Part shown: in pieces, positions 45,794-56,387 of the stretch
How the letters are laid out: every line of letters begins with the position of its first letter
How positions within the stretch are numbered: position 1 is the first letter of the stretch
DNA from: a bacterium endosymbiont of Escarpia laminata
Lineage (GTDB): Bacteria > Pseudomonadota > Gammaproteobacteria > Chromatiales > Chromatiaceae
DNA length: 64,000 nucleotides
Reading direction: 5' to 3'
NCBI GenBank assembly: GCA_003660235.1
Contig: QGON01000069.1
Span: 205,613-269,612 of the forward strand
Position numbers and translations under genes: made by a program
Notes under the pieces: generated by a model
The model's input: the letters and a program-made list of their open reading frames with translations, nothing else
Database searches by the model: none
Told to the model about the DNA's origin: nothing

Positions 45794-46795
45794 TTATGAC
45801 AGATGCAGGTGGTAGGTGTACTCAGCTCGTACATACTCGAGTTTCAAGTCCTGGTAGATGCGATGTACAGGGTAGTTGTCTATCTGGGTGTCAAATTCCG
45901 CGCACTGCCAGGACATGTCCTTTGTGTGTGTCAGTGCATATTGCAACAATCCATAGTAGTCACCACCCCTGGAGCCGCCAAGCCCAGAACCGTAGCATCC
46001 GATTCCGAAGCTCCGATATAGCCTCCTATCGTAGCGAAAGGCGAGATACCCAACCACCCGTCCGTTCAATTCTGAAACCCAAATCTTATCGGCGTCTCCG
46101 TCCAAGTATTTCTCTGCCCAACGCACATAGCGGTCCACTGCGTGTTTACGAAGAATTGGGTCGGCGGAGTATCGCCCCGGATAGTGCGCGTACAGTTGGG
46201 ATGTGAGTTTCAAGATCCGATCCCGGTCAAGCGGCTCGTATTCACGGTATCTGCGTGGCTTTCTGGAACGGGTGACCATCGGTTGTTCCGGCGGTTCACC
46301 GGAAGTCGGGTGATAAAGATAGGTAAGAATGGAATCCGCCATGAAGAATCCAATCTGGGTAAGCATCCGCTGTGTGCCCAAGTCAGAGGCATCGACGCGC
46401 ACCGAAAGATGGTCAAAACCAGTCTTCATGAGAAGGTGTCTGAGTCCTCCAGCAGTCAGATCTCCACAGAGATGGGTGATTCGTCCAATTCGGCGCTTGT
46501 ACAAGTCGCTGTCCCAGGGAAGATCGACGATACGAACCAACCCGGTCGGCATCAAACCATCCCGACACCATAACAGGAGTGCCGTGGATTCCGGCTCAAG
46601 GATGGCATCGGTAAGAGTTTTCGTGGCTTGAATCTTGGAGATAACCGGATAATTCCGATACCGATTATACGGATAGGAGCGGGCCCAATTTTCTACGAAT
46701 GTCAGTTCTCTGTTATTCAGGGAAACGAGGCTCGTGGGATTTCTGTCGCCCGCAGCGGTCGATTTCTTGCTCTCACCCGAATATTTCATCTGCAT
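45794..46795 (-). CDS. Tandem GNAT-like acetyltransferase
   Basis: A protein of about 333 residues with two GNAT-like halves. The second (about 185-330) is clearer: KIWVSELNGRVVGYLAFRYD, a glycine-rich CYGSGLGGSRGGDYY acetyl-CoA loop and TQIDNYPVHRIYQDLKLEYV, like the RffC/WecD sugar N-acetyltransferase pattern. The first half has LRHLLMKTGFDHLSVRVDAS and LTQIGFFMADSIL. Context with a glycosyltransferase suggests amino-sugar acetylation. The start is uncertain (ATG 46795 or 46789). Confidence 0.65.
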   Translation of the reverse strand: MQMKYSGESKKSTAAGDRNPTSLVSLNNRELTFVENWARSYPYNRYRNYPVISKIQATKTLTDAILEPESTALLLWCRDGLMPTGLVRIVDLPWDSDLYKRRIGRITHLCGDLTAGGLRHLLMKTGFDHLSVRVDASDLGTQRMLTQIGFFMADSILTYLYHPTSGEPPEQPMVTRSRKPRRYREYEPLDRDRILKLTSQLYAHYPGRYSADPILRKHAVDRYVRWAEKYLDGDADKIWVSELNGRVVGYLAFRYDRRLYRSFGIGCYGSGLGGSRGGDYYGLLQYALTHTKDMSWQCAEFDTQIDNYPVHRIYQDLKLEYVRAEYTYHLHLS

Positions 46796-46872
46796 GCCCA
46801 AACAGAAGGTTTTTCTGAGCCCTGTAGCTAGCGCATAATTCGCGATGCCGAAGGCGAATCATCAAGAGATGC

Positions 46873-49800
46873 CTACCCCTGGCTCGCGATTGTCGCGAGT
46901 ACTCTTTTGACTTCCTGAGTCCAGGGTGCGAGTGCCTGATGGCTGAGTGACTCTTCAAGCTCGCGCTTTGCCAGTTTAATGGCGCCTGTTTTGAAGTAGC
47001 CAAGACCCAAATGGTAGCGATACAGAGACGATTTTGGATCTCGATCCACTGCTCGCTCCAGATAGCGAACAGCCTTTTCGGGGTTCCCAGTCTGCAAATG
47101 CACCCAACCAACTGTATCGAGGACGTTTGCTTCTTGGGGAGCCAGTTCCAATGCTCGGTTCGCACGGGAGAGTGCGTTCTGGTATTCACCCAGACTCAGG
47201 TAGAGTAGTGCCACATTGTTAAGCAGAGGTATGGAATCGATATTTACGGCAAGACCTTCTTCATATACCGCTGCACCTTTCTGAACATGTCCTGATCGCT
47301 GATAAATCTGGGCAAGTGCCAAGTAATAACGAATAACAGTCGGTTTGATATCAATTGCCGACCTCAATAGCTTCGCCGCCGTTTCTGCATCACCCTTTAC
47401 CAGCTTAATTTTTGCGAGCTGGTAGAAAGCAGGGGCCAAGCGACTTCCTTCGCGGGTAGCACTTTCCAGGGCTGCCTCAGCCTTGTTCGTATCCTGCCGA
47501 CGAGCCCAACTCATTCCGAGAACCGCGTAGGCACGAAACTCAATATCACCACCGGGATCGGGTCTGTTCCCGAGCCGATCCAAGACATCACCAGCCAGCT
47601 CAATCGCACGCTTTGTATCGCCTTTTTTAAGGTGGATGCGCGCCATCTGTGTATGAAACAGCAACTTTCGCGGGGTTTTTGCTGCGCCTCTTTTATAGGT
47701 CTCTATCGCAGCGTCGAAGTCACCCAGAAACTCATAGGCCTCGGCGAGGGCATGGTATCGTGCCGGATCATCCGGCTTGGATTGCAGTGCCTCAACCAAA
47801 GATTCTGTTTGTAGCGCCAACCGCAGTTCGGCCCTCTGTTTCTCCACTGCCTCAGCGGATACGCCTGATTCCAAGGCGCTGTCGATATATTCCTCGGCCT
47901 TTACTTGATCGCCGTCCGCAATGTAGCTTTTCGCCAACAAAAAGGCTGTATCCGGATCTGCCGGGCTCAAGCTGCTCTGAATCACTTCCCTCGCCAGACT
48001 GGTACTTCCGAGTTCTATCAACTCAGTGGCATATAATTTTTTAAGTACAGGGTCAGCGAGTCCAAACTGCATCTCGTGGCGTTGTAGGTAATGCACAGCC
48101 TTTTCATGCCAACCGTTCACCCTTGCCAGCTTCGCGGCCAGACCGAGCGATTTGCGACTATCGCCAGCTTTCTGTAATCCGGTGTCGAGGGACTCGATCG
48201 CATCTGCCGCTCTGCCCAGGGATGCAAAGACCTGACTCTGCAACAGGAACCCATCGAACAGGCTGGGGTATTTGGTAATCATGATCCGGGCATACTCGAG
48301 CGCTGCCATGTGCTCGCGTTCGCGGATCTTCAGTAAGACCAACTCCCGTAGCAAGAGCTGCGCTGGGGGGGGTTCGCCCTTCGAGCCGCGGAGTACACGC
48401 TCCGCCGCATCGTAGTTTGCGGTGGCCTGATAGACCCTGCCGAGTCGGAGTCGGGTCTGCGCATGCAGAGGATGCTGAGCCAGGATCTTTTTCAGCTCCG
48501 CTTCCGCTTTGCTGTATTGCCCTTTTCTGAAGTATACCCCCGACAGGTTTAGACGGGCCGGTATTGCACCCGGGTCTCTTTCGAGGGCGTCCAGCAGCGC
48601 CTTTTCCGCCTCTTCAAGATCGCCTGCACTCAGCTTGGCTTGGGCCAAAAGGTTGAGCAATAACGCCTGCAGGTTGGGGTGAAGGTCCATCCCGAGCCGG
48701 GCTTGTCGGGCAGCGCCCTCGAATCTGCTCTGTTTGAGCAGATTCGCAATCAACAGGATACGTGCATCCAGTGCGTTTGGAGTCGTCTTGAGCGATTGCC
48801 GCAGAGCGATCTCCGATTGCTCCAGATCACCGCCAATATAACGATAAAGCCCCTCGAGCGCGGACTGAGCATCAGAATCCAACTCCGCGCTCTCCAACGA
48901 CTTCATCAACTCGTTGACCCCATCTTCCCTCCGATCCTGGAGTAGATAGGCCTTTCCCAGAAGGTGATGCAGTTCGGGAGATTTTTTAATGGACAGCGCC
49001 TTTTCCAGATACTCCGATGCCGCCTTTGGTTGCTCCGTCCGCAATGAAATAATCCCCAGCAACTTGAGTGCCTCGAAGAAGTTGGGGTTCAGTGCTATGG
49101 CCTCCTTCAGCCGGTGCACGGATTCCTTTGTTCGCCGCTCCTTTATCAGCACGTAACCGAGGGTGTATAGCACCTGGGGCGAGCTGGAAACATCCAATGC
49201 CTTTTCCAGAAGGTCAATCGCGGCGTGGTAGTCTGGCTGCTCCCGTCGGATCAGCGCCAGTGCCTCGAAGTAATACCCCAAGCCCTTGCTAGGGGAGCCT
49301 GCAGGAATTTCCCTCGCCACGCGGGCGATGGCAGTGTAATCACGCTGCTCCATGTGGATCTGAAGCAGTGCTCTGAGGGCCGTTTCCTGCTCAGGTTCGA
49401 TCCTGAGAACCCGCTTAAAGTAATCCACTGCCCGGGGCAAGTCATCGGTACGGCGAAATAGCAGTCCCAGCCCCAGCAGCGCTTTGGTATTGGTCGCATC
49501 ACGCGCCAGGAGCGCCTGGAAGACTCTTTCAGCTTCTTTCGAGTCCCCCTTATCCAGCAGGATGTTGGCCAACAACAATTGCAATTGGTCAGCACGCGCC
49601 GCTGGGACCAGTTGAATGGCCCGGGCAAGATTCCGTCGGGCTCTGTCCCAATCCCCAAGCCCTGCCTGCGCGTATCCCAGGATTGCCAGCATTTCACCGT
49701 CATCCGGCTTGTCCCGGAGATGGGTCTGGGCCAGTTCGAGCACTTCCCGGAAATGCCGGGTCTCCAAAAGCTGACGAATTTTCGTATTGCCGGAAAACTG

Positions 49801-49911
49801 CCCCAAACCCGGTGGCGAGATGTAGATTGCGTGGGCTGTATTCCCGAAGACCGCCAGTTGCAAACATATGCCGAAAAAAACCGCGACACCGAACCCCTTC
49901 TTTAATGCCAT
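46873..49911 (-). CDS. Exported TPR-repeat protein, PrsT-like
   Basis: A protein of about 1012 residues. A signal peptide (MALKKGFGVAVFFGICLQLAVFGNTAHA) leads into about 25 tetratricopeptide repeats, for example AILGYAQAGLGDWDRARRNL and ALLGLGLLFRRTDDLPRAVDYF. The length and repeat layout resemble PrsT, the TPR protein of PEP-CTERM/exosortase exopolysaccharide loci, and a PEP-CTERM protein is encoded just upstream. PrsT proteins are often lipoproteins; no lipobox cysteine is seen here. I used ATG 49911 because the signal peptide begins there; the frame extends to 49974. Confidence 0.8.
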   Translation of the reverse strand: MALKKGFGVAVFFGICLQLAVFGNTAHAIYISPPGLGQFSGNTKIRQLLETRHFREVLELAQTHLRDKPDDGEMLAILGYAQAGLGDWDRARRNLARAIQLVPAARADQLQLLLANILLDKGDSKEAERVFQALLARDATNTKALLGLGLLFRRTDDLPRAVDYFKRVLRIEPEQETALRALLQIHMEQRDYTAIARVAREIPAGSPSKGLGYYFEALALIRREQPDYHAAIDLLEKALDVSSSPQVLYTLGYVLIKERRTKESVHRLKEAIALNPNFFEALKLLGIISLRTEQPKAASEYLEKALSIKKSPELHHLLGKAYLLQDRREDGVNELMKSLESAELDSDAQSALEGLYRYIGGDLEQSEIALRQSLKTTPNALDARILLIANLLKQSRFEGAARQARLGMDLHPNLQALLLNLLAQAKLSAGDLEEAEKALLDALERDPGAIPARLNLSGVYFRKGQYSKAEAELKKILAQHPLHAQTRLRLGRVYQATANYDAAERVLRGSKGEPPPAQLLLRELVLLKIREREHMAALEYARIMITKYPSLFDGFLLQSQVFASLGRAADAIESLDTGLQKAGDSRKSLGLAAKLARVNGWHEKAVHYLQRHEMQFGLADPVLKKLYATELIELGSTSLAREVIQSSLSPADPDTAFLLAKSYIADGDQVKAEEYIDSALESGVSAEAVEKQRAELRLALQTESLVEALQSKPDDPARYHALAEAYEFLGDFDAAIETYKRGAAKTPRKLLFHTQMARIHLKKGDTKRAIELAGDVLDRLGNRPDPGGDIEFRAYAVLGMSWARRQDTNKAEAALESATREGSRLAPAFYQLAKIKLVKGDAETAAKLLRSAIDIKPTVIRYYLALAQIYQRSGHVQKGAAVYEEGLAVNIDSIPLLNNVALLYLSLGEYQNALSRANRALELAPQEANVLDTVGWVHLQTGNPEKAVRYLERAVDRDPKSSLYRYHLGLGYFKTGAIKLAKRELEESLSHQALAPWTQEVKRVLATIASQG

Positions 49912-50141
49912 TTCATTTATCTCATGACCCGTCACGACCTTAGTATCGGCGCAGGTAGCTGCAGACACCACCACTCAGAGCAGGTTGTCCAAAACATCAT
50001 CATACACGTTTCAAAGTCCACCACTTATTCGGCGGACAAAATCTACGGTACTGCAAGAATGCGCATCCGGGCGCCAATGAACAGGAAGGATTTTTCCAGG
50101 TGCTTCGGTCGCTATGTAAACCTGTATTTTGACAATCGAGA

Positions 50142-50177
50142 AGCAGGAAGGAGGCCCAAATCGGCCTCCTTCCTGCT
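50142..50177. terminator. Perfect 15-bp hairpin after the PEP-CTERM gene
   Basis: AGCAGGAAGGAGGCC (50142-50156) and GGCCTCCTTCCTGCT (50163-50177) are perfectly complementary with a 6-base loop. It follows the minus-strand stop by about 30 bases. There is no strong T-run, so it may be a barrier or stabilising hairpin. Confidence 0.6.
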
Positions 50178-50206
50178 GCGAGGGAAAAGACAGTCTATGC
50201 GTTGTA

Positions 50207-51553
50207 TCAGGCGGGAATTAACCGCCTGCGCCGTGATACGACTACGCCGAGAAGACCGGTGCCCAGCAATATCAGCGTGCCTGGTTCAGGCGTCCGGACG
50301 GTAAAATCGGCTGCCATGACCGAGTCAAACGGCAGTGCCCAAGACTGATCAAACACTGCAATGTCAGGGACACCCAAACCATTCACTATGCCCGGTAGGT
50401 CCAGTCCCAGATGGGCGGAGAGAATCTCCAGATCGAACGTGGGGTCGATCCGCAGGGAAGTGGTATTGGTGAAGGTGTTATCGAGGAAAAAAGTCGGTGT
50501 GACGGTGGTTTCCTTTGCCACTGGTGTGTTGAACAGGACGCTGTTCCCCACTTCAACAGTCTTGGACTGCCCGTCACTGAGATCCAACTGTACCATCAAC
50601 GTCGGGTCGAAGGTAAAAGTCTGAACGACCTGGACGTTGGCGCCAACCAGGACGTCGATCAGATTATAGCCGACCGATGCGCCGAAAATCCCAATCTCCG
50701 CGCCCAATGGCGGCAGGCCAAGCAGGGTTGTTGCGATCAGGTCAAGGTCGACATCCACGTCGAGGAGGGGGTCAGAACCTATGCCGGAGGAGACGAGGTC
50801 TCCACTGGCGTTGGTCCCTGCGGTCGAGGTGTCGAGGTCCGGAATCTGAGCCGTCGTGGTGATAGGTCCAACATCAAACGTGATGGCAGTGGTATTCGAG
50901 TCGATATCCACCAGATTGATCGTCTCGTCAATATCGATAGTCGGAAAATCCAGGGCGCCGCAGAGTGCGACGCAAACTTCGAACCCCCCCTCCGCGTGTA
51001 CGTCGAAGACGAAATCGAGGGTCAACGAGGCCTCGGGGAAGTTCGTGCTCATGGCGGTGGCGCCCTCGGCGAACGAGGTGGAAATAAGGAGAGGCGCACC
51101 TGCGCTCAGATCCTGCGGGTCAGGCCACTCGAACGTGGTGCCCACCGGGTACGCCACATTGACCGAACCGGAATCGGCGGTGAGGGCGAGATCAAAACCG
51201 ATCTCGCCATCCGTGCTGCCGGAGATCTCAGCGCCGTAGTCCCCTAGGTCGATTGCGGGAATCGTCACTGCAGGTGTACAGACGCCCCACAAGCAAACTT
51301 CCGGAATCAGGGTGACTGACGGTGTCGTAACTTCAACAATACCTCCGATCGAGCCGGATTCGTTCCATTGCGGACCAATGAAATGGTTTATATCCAGGAT
51401 TCCCGCAGTACCCGGCGCCCACATGCTCTGATCCGTTGTCTCAAACGCTACGTCACTTCCGTACATTGCCGCTTGAACCGGGACCTGCCAGAAAGCAATC
51501 AGGCACCCCCCCCATAGCGCAACCAGCGTCCCCCTCACTCTTTGCATGCTCAT
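50207..51553 (-). CDS. PEP-CTERM sorting-domain protein
   Basis: A 448-residue exported protein. It begins with a signal peptide (TLVALWGGCLIAFWQVPVQA), continues with a long Asp/Thr/Ser-rich beta region (SGSIGGIVEV, LISTSFAEGATAMSTNFPEA) and ends with the exosortase signal TPEPGTLILLGTGLLGVVVSRRRR. It should be exported, cut by exosortase and released or anchored outside the outer membrane. No exosortase gene is in the window. AAGGAT lies six bases before the ATG. The 500-base AT-rich region upstream (51554-52056) shows small palindromes but no gene. Confidence 0.9.
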   Translation of the reverse strand: MSMQRVRGTLVALWGGCLIAFWQVPVQAAMYGSDVAFETTDQSMWAPGTAGILDINHFIGPQWNESGSIGGIVEVTTPSVTLIPEVCLWGVCTPAVTIPAIDLGDYGAEISGSTDGEIGFDLALTADSGSVNVAYPVGTTFEWPDPQDLSAGAPLLISTSFAEGATAMSTNFPEASLTLDFVFDVHAEGGFEVCVALCGALDFPTIDIDETINLVDIDSNTTAITFDVGPITTTAQIPDLDTSTAGTNASGDLVSSGIGSDPLLDVDVDLDLIATTLLGLPPLGAEIGIFGASVGYNLIDVLVGANVQVVQTFTFDPTLMVQLDLSDGQSKTVEVGNSVLFNTPVAKETTVTPTFFLDNTFTNTTSLRIDPTFDLEILSAHLGLDLPGIVNGLGVPDIAVFDQSWALPFDSVMAADFTVRTPEPGTLILLGTGLLGVVVSRRRRLIPA

Positions 51554-52056
51554 TTTGATATCCTTTTTGTGGTCGTCCAGCGAAGCAGCGCGAACGAGTT
51601 CTAAATCACTGCAAATTTATAGTTCCTGTCGTCGTAAGAGTTGCGACGGAAATAAGGCCAAGACTTTCGGTGGTCACCAATAAAAAGCAGCACAAATATC
51701 ATGTTAAGTCAAGCATGTTTTATGCCTTAAAAGATATCTCTTTGTTTTTGCTGTGAAATGCTTATATCAGAAACGATCATATAGTTAAGGAATGTAAAAT
51801 AATCCGACACATTATGATGAATATAAATCCTATTATAAGGATATACTCCTAGGAATTATGATCATTGTGCCGTTCTTTTCTATTCCAGAGTTTCACTGCG
51901 GGTTATTAACTTGCTGTAATAAAAGAAAATATCAAGGATCCGAGGTTCAGGAGAAAGGTGGGATTCGCAGTCCAGGGCAGGCCGATTGCAACTGTAAAGT
52001 TTTTCGACAGTTTAAGAGCCAGTATTAAATCAAAGAGATTCGTTTACCGATCAGGA

Positions 52057-52656
52057 TCAGGCGTTTCCCAGGATATCCCAACCCTCGTTGGCCAGCATAT
52101 CCACCAGGCGGATCAGCGGCAGTCCGATCAACGAATTGGGATCGTCGCCCTCCATCTTCTCAAACAGTGTTATACCCAAGCCTTCCGATTTGAATGAGCC
52201 TGCGCAGTTATAGGGCTGTTCGCGCTGAAGATAGTGCTCGATGGCCTGTTGTTCCAGTTGACGGAAATAGACGTGAAAGGGCTCGCAGCAAACCTGAGTG
52301 TTACCGGTACGGCTGTTAAGCAGGCAGAGGCCGGTGGAGAATGTGACTCGCTTCCCTGCAGCTTTCGAGAGTTGCTCGACGGCACGTTCGTGGCTGCCAG
52401 GTTTGCCGAGAATCTCTCCGTCAATCGTTGCCACCTGGTCGGAGCCGATAATCAGGGCGTTGGGCCAGGATTCCCTGACTGCCTCGGCCTTGAGTCTGGC
52501 AAGGCGGGTGACCAGCGCCTCTGGTGCTTCGTCTGGAACAGGTGTCTCGTCGATTTCTGGGGAGGCTGTTTCAAAGGCGATGCCAAGGCGGTTGAGAAGC
52601 TCGCGTCTGAAAGGGGAGGTGGAGCCAAGGACGAGGGTTCGCGTTGCTGAGGCCAT
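52057..52656 (-). CDS. yceF: Maf-like nucleotide pyrophosphatase, YceF type
   Basis: A 199-residue Maf-family enzyme that removes modified nucleotides; YceF-type members act on 7-methyl-GTP. Motifs are GSTSPFRRELLNRLG at the N-terminus, the catalytic SDQVA segment, GKPGSHERA, SFKSEGLGI and the closing LIGLPLI. In enterobacteria yceF is directly divergent from yceD-rpmF; here oadGAB lie between them. The start has no strong ribosome site. Confidence 0.9.
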   Translation of the reverse strand: MASATRTLVLGSTSPFRRELLNRLGIAFETASPEIDETPVPDEAPEALVTRLARLKAEAVRESWPNALIIGSDQVATIDGEILGKPGSHERAVEQLSKAAGKRVTFSTGLCLLNSRTGNTQVCCEPFHVYFRQLEQQAIEHYLQREQPYNCAGSFKSEGLGITLFEKMEGDDPNSLIGLPLIRLVDMLANEGWDILGNA

Positions 52657-52898
52657 ATCAACTTCTATCTATAAGTATGTCTTGAGTTTGAACGCGCGGA
52701 TAATAGCAAAAACCACAGTGAATAAGCGCATTTAAGCCAGCTCTGTTGTATATTGAGCGGTGATTATACTGCTTATTATTCTATTGATATATTCAATACA
52801 AAGCATGAATAATCTTAATAAAGAGCGTGTTTCCCTTTAATTAACAATAAGTAGCTTTGCCTTCTTGATGTGGATTGTGCTTGACGCGTATCCCTCAA

Positions 52899-52926
52899 TT
52901 GACGTAAAAAGGACGTTGCGTACTAT
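52899..52926 (+). promoter_or_regulatory. Possible promoter of oadGAB
   Basis: TTGACG (52899-52904) and TACTAT (52921-52926) have a 16-base spacer and lie 20 bases before the oadG start. The rest of the 290-base gap shows AT-rich DNA without genes. Confidence 0.4.
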
Positions 52927-52946
52927 GTGGGAGATAAGATTCGCCT

Positions 52947-53204
52947 ATGCCAATATCGGATTTAATGCTGGCTGGTTCCAAACTTATGGCGCTGGGAATG
53001 GGGATTGTGTTCTCTTTTCTGGTCGTTCTGGTGTTTATTATGCTGGCCATGTCCCGTTTTGCCATGGCGCTGCAGAAGCCGGAACTGGAGGCGCAGCCGG
53101 ATGGGGGTCTGCCTGTTTCACAACAGGATCACCCATCGGCAAGAGGGGATCTGGTCGCCGTCATAACAGCGGCCGTCACCCGTTACCGCACGACACAAAA
53201 TTGA
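52947..53204 (+). CDS. oadG: Oxaloacetate decarboxylase gamma subunit
   Basis: An 85-residue membrane protein with one transmembrane segment (LMALGMGIVFSFLVVLVFIMLAMS) and a polar C-terminal tail, the form of OadG, which holds the alpha and beta subunits together. The two other subunits follow at once, which supports the call. GGGAG lies about 13 bases upstream. Confidence 0.85.
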   Translation: MPISDLMLAGSKLMALGMGIVFSFLVVLVFIMLAMSRFAMALQKPELEAQPDGGLPVSQQDHPSARGDLVAVITAAVTRYRTTQN

Positions 53205-53275
53205 TTTTCCAGTAAAATCCAACTCCTATATAATTATTTTGACCTGATCTGTTAACAGATGGCGGCAGACTTCCC

Positions 53276-55057
53276 ATGACTGAAAAAAAACCTCTAGGTA
53301 TCACTGAGCTTGTTTTGCGTGACGCCCATCAGTCGCTGTTTGCGACGCGTCTACGCATCGAGGATATGCTGCCGATTGCAGAGAAGCTCGATCAGGTGGG
53401 ATTCTGGTCCCTTGAGACTTGGGGCGGTGCAACCTTCGATGCCTGCATTCGCTTTCTGGGCGAGGATCCTTGGGAACGGCTGCGCCAATTGAAAAAGGCC
53501 ATGCCGAAAACCCCTCAGCAGATGTTGCTGCGCGGGCAGAATATACTCGGTTATCGGCATTACGCGGATGATGTGGTCGAATCTTTTGTCGATCGTGCGG
53601 CAGAAAATGGCATTGACGTTTTCCGCATCTTTGATGCGATGAATGATTTGCGGAACCTGGAAACCGCAGTCAAAGCCACTTTGAAGACAGGCAAACATGC
53701 GCAGGGCACCATGTCCTATACTGTGAGTCCTGCGCACGACATGGACTATTGGTTGACGATGGGTCGTCAACTCGAGGAGATGGGCTGCGATTCCATCTGC
53801 ATCAAGGATATGGCGGGTCTGCTCCGGCCCTATGTGGCCGAGGAGCTGGTTACCCGCCTGAAATCCTCCTGTTCGATTCCCATTGCCCTGCATAGTCATG
53901 CCACTACCGGTATGAGCACCGCGACTGCGCTCAAGGTTGCGGAAGCGGGTATCGACATGCTGGACACGTCAATATCCTCCATGAGTATGACCTATGGCCA
54001 TTCAGCGACTGAGTCGGTGGTGGCAATTCTGGATAACACTGCGCGCGATACCGGTCTTAATCTGCACCTGTTGGAAGAGATCGCAGCCTATTTTCGCGCA
54101 GTGCGAAAAAAGTATGCAAAGTTTGAGGGTTCCTTGAGGGGGGTCGATTCCAGAATCCTGGTGGCCCAGGTGCCTGGCGGCATGCTGACCAATATGGAGA
54201 ATCAACTGCGGGAGCAGGGCGCCTGTGACCGTTTCGACGAGGTACTGGAAGAGATACCCAAGGTGCGCAAGGATCTTGGGTACATTCCACTGGTGACGCC
54301 GACTTCACAGATCGTCGGCACCCAAGCCGTTATCAATGTGCTGCTGGGTGAACGCTATAAGAATATCGCCAAAGAGACGGCGGGTGTGTTGAAGGGTGAA
54401 TATGGCGCTACTCCTGCGCCAGTCGACAAGCTGCTTCAGGACAAGGTACTGGATGGTGGGGAGGTGGTTACCTGTCGTCCGGCGGACCTGATCGAGCCGG
54501 AGATGGACAAGCTGGAAAGTGAGTTTAATCTCCTTGCCAAAGAGAAGGGTCTGCGGGTTGCGGATGCGGTAGTCGACGATGTGTTGATCTATGCACTCTT
54601 TCCTCAGGTTGGACTCAAGTTTCTCGAAAACCGGGATAATCCGGATGCATTCGAACCGGTGCCTGGGCAGGAGCCGGAAGCGCCGGCCGCTACTGCGCCT
54701 GTATCGAGCAATGAGCCTGGGTTCTACCAGGTTGAAGTCAATGGTGTCGCCTACGATGTGAAGGTGACTGCCGGCGGCGAGGTGAGTGGCATTCAGCCCG
54801 CTCCTGCCGCCAGTGTGGCCAACCCACCACCGGCAGTTGCCGGTGGTGGATCGGTCTGCTCTCCTTTGGCGGGGAATATCTTTAAGATAAAGGTTGTGAA
54901 GGGCCAGTCGGTTGTCTCTGGTGAAGTGGTGATGATCCTCGAAGCCATGAAGATGGAGACCGAGGTGCGGACGACGATGGCCGGTGTGGTTGCGGATATC
55001 CTGGTCAAAGAGGGTGATACCGTTCAGGTTGACGATGCACTCCTGAGTCTCGCCTGA
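53276..55057 (+). CDS. oadA: Oxaloacetate decarboxylase alpha subunit (biotin)
   Basis: A 593-residue carboxyltransferase. The N-terminal TIM-barrel reads [16 protein letters not shown] and [15 protein letters not shown] (catalytic Lys); SHATTGMS holds metal-binding His residues. A proline/alanine linker leads to the biotinyl domain with EAMKMET, where Lys559 is biotinylated. It transfers CO2 from oxaloacetate to biotin for the sodium pump. It overlaps oadB by one base. Confidence 0.95.
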   Translation: MTEKKPLGITELVLRDAHQSLFATRLRIEDMLPIAEKLDQVGFWSLETWGGATFDACIRFLGEDPWERLRQLKKAMPKTPQQMLLRGQNILGYRHYADDVVESFVDRAAENGIDVFRIFDAMNDLRNLETAVKATLKTGKHAQGTMSYTVSPAHDMDYWLTMGRQLEEMGCDSICIKDMAGLLRPYVAEELVTRLKSSCSIPIALHSHATTGMSTATALKVAEAGIDMLDTSISSMSMTYGHSATESVVAILDNTARDTGLNLHLLEEIAAYFRAVRKKYAKFEGSLRGVDSRILVAQVPGGMLTNMENQLREQGACDRFDEVLEEIPKVRKDLGYIPLVTPTSQIVGTQAVINVLLGERYKNIAKETAGVLKGEYGATPAPVDKLLQDKVLDGGEVVTCRPADLIEPEMDKLESEFNLLAKEKGLRVADAVVDDVLIYALFPQVGLKFLENRDNPDAFEPVPGQEPEAPAATAPVSSNEPGFYQVEVNGVAYDVKVTAGGEVSGIQPAPAASVANPPPAVAGGGSVCSPLAGNIFKIKVVKGQSVVSGEVVMILEAMKMETEVRTTMAGVVADILVKEGDTVQVDDALLSLA

Positions 55058-56193
55058 TGGATATCGGACTGGAACCTTTATGGCTGTCCACCGGCCTGGC
55101 CAACTTCACTTGGGGGCAGGTGCTGATGATGCTCATCGGCGGCCTTCTGATCTATCTTGCTATCGTCAAGAAGTTTGAGCCGCTGCTGCTGCTGCCTATC
55201 GGCTTTGGGGCAATCCTGAGCAATATCCCGGTGGCCGGTATTGGGGGTGACACCGGGCTGCTCGGTTACATCTATCATGTCGGGATAGAGACCGGGGTAT
55301 TTCCCCTGTTGATCTTCATGGGGGTTGGGGCATTGACCGATTTTGGTGCGCTGATTGCCATGCCCTGGACATTGCTGTTGGGGGCTGCCGCCCAGTTCGG
55401 TATCTTCGTGACCCTGATGGGTGCGCTGGCGCTGAATATGGTGCCAGGCTTCAATTTTACCCTGGCGGATGCCTCGGCCATTGCCATCATCGGTGGCGCC
55501 GACGGGCCGACGGCAATCTTCCTCGCATCCCGCCTTGCTCCGGATCTGCTTGGGGCGATTGCTGTGGCCGCCTACTCCTATATGGCACTGGTTCCCATTA
55601 TTCAGCCGCCGATCATGCGTTGGCTGACTAACGAGGAGGAGCGGGGCGTCGTCATGCAGCAGTTGCGCCATGTCAGCAAGCTGGAGAAGGTGCTCTTCCC
55701 CTTTGCGGTATTGTTGCTCTGCATCCTCTTTCTACCCACTGCGGCGCCGCTGATCGGGATGCTGACGTTTGGCAATCTGCTGCGGGAGAGCGGTGTGGTG
55801 GAACGTCTGAGTCACTCGGCACAAAATGAGATCATCAACATCGTCACGATCCTTCTGGGTCTGGCGGTGGGTTCCAAGCTCTCTGCAGATAATTTTCTTA
55901 CCGTTGAGACGCTGGGTATCCTTGGGCTGGGCGCCTTTGCCTTCTGCATCGGCACGGCCACCGGTGTTTTAATGGGCAAGGTGATGTACCGCGTTACCGG
56001 CGGCAAGATCAACCCCCTGATCGGTGCCGCCGGTGTCTCCGCCGTGCCTATGGCAGCCAGGGTGGTGAACAAGGTTGGATTGGAAACCAATCACCACAAT
56101 TTCCTCCTGATGCATGCCATGGGTCCGAACGTCGCGGGAGTTATCGGTTCTGCAGTTGCTGCCGGAGTGTTATTGGCTATTGTGGGTGGCTGA
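55057..56193 (+). CDS. oadB: Oxaloacetate decarboxylase beta subunit (Na+ pump)
   Basis: A 378-residue integral membrane subunit with about nine hydrophobic segments. It carries the family motifs [17 protein letters not shown] and the Asn-rich loop near [24 protein letters not shown]. It decarboxylates carboxybiotin and exports Na+. The start codon overlaps the oadA stop (TGATG). REP elements follow. Confidence 0.95.
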   Translation: MDIGLEPLWLSTGLANFTWGQVLMMLIGGLLIYLAIVKKFEPLLLLPIGFGAILSNIPVAGIGGDTGLLGYIYHVGIETGVFPLLIFMGVGALTDFGALIAMPWTLLLGAAAQFGIFVTLMGALALNMVPGFNFTLADASAIAIIGGADGPTAIFLASRLAPDLLGAIAVAAYSYMALVPIIQPPIMRWLTNEEERGVVMQQLRHVSKLEKVLFPFAVLLLCILFLPTAAPLIGMLTFGNLLRESGVVERLSHSAQNEIINIVTILLGLAVGSKLSADNFLTVETLGILGLGAFAFCIGTATGVLMGKVMYRVTGGKINPLIGAAGVSAVPMAARVVNKVGLETNHHNFLLMHAMGPNVAGVIGSAVAAGVLLAIVGG

Positions 56194-56201
56194 CACCAAG
56201 T

Positions 56202-56245
56202 AGGAGCGCCGCATCAGCGCCCATCGTCGCGGGGCGCGGCTCCTC
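56202..56245. repeat. REP-like palindrome after oadB
   Basis: AGGAGCGCCGC and GCGCGGCTCCT flank a GC-rich centre (CATCGTCGCGG). This is the AGGAGCGGC-type REP form known from pseudomonads and others. Confidence 0.6.
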
Positions 56246-56270
56246 GTCCTTCGTATCTTCAGGAACCAGA

Positions 56271-56300
56271 GTAGGCCGGTTCAAGCGTAGCGGAACCGGC
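56271..56300. repeat. REP-like palindrome, copy 2
   Basis: GCCGGTTC (56274-56281) and GAACCGGC (56293-56300) flank AAGCGTAGC, the core shared with 13031-13062. Confidence 0.6.
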
Positions 56301-56387
56301 AATCCCGCCGTATCGCATTTCCTAACCTTAGTGAACCAGTTGGTCATTTTGACACGCCGGCCCTTTCCGTAATATCATTGTCCGCTT

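Noticed and set aside
50411..51247. 278-codon plus-strand frame opposite the PEP-CTERM gene
   Set aside because: It is an antisense shadow of a GC-rich repeat-like gene and lacks a ribosome site.
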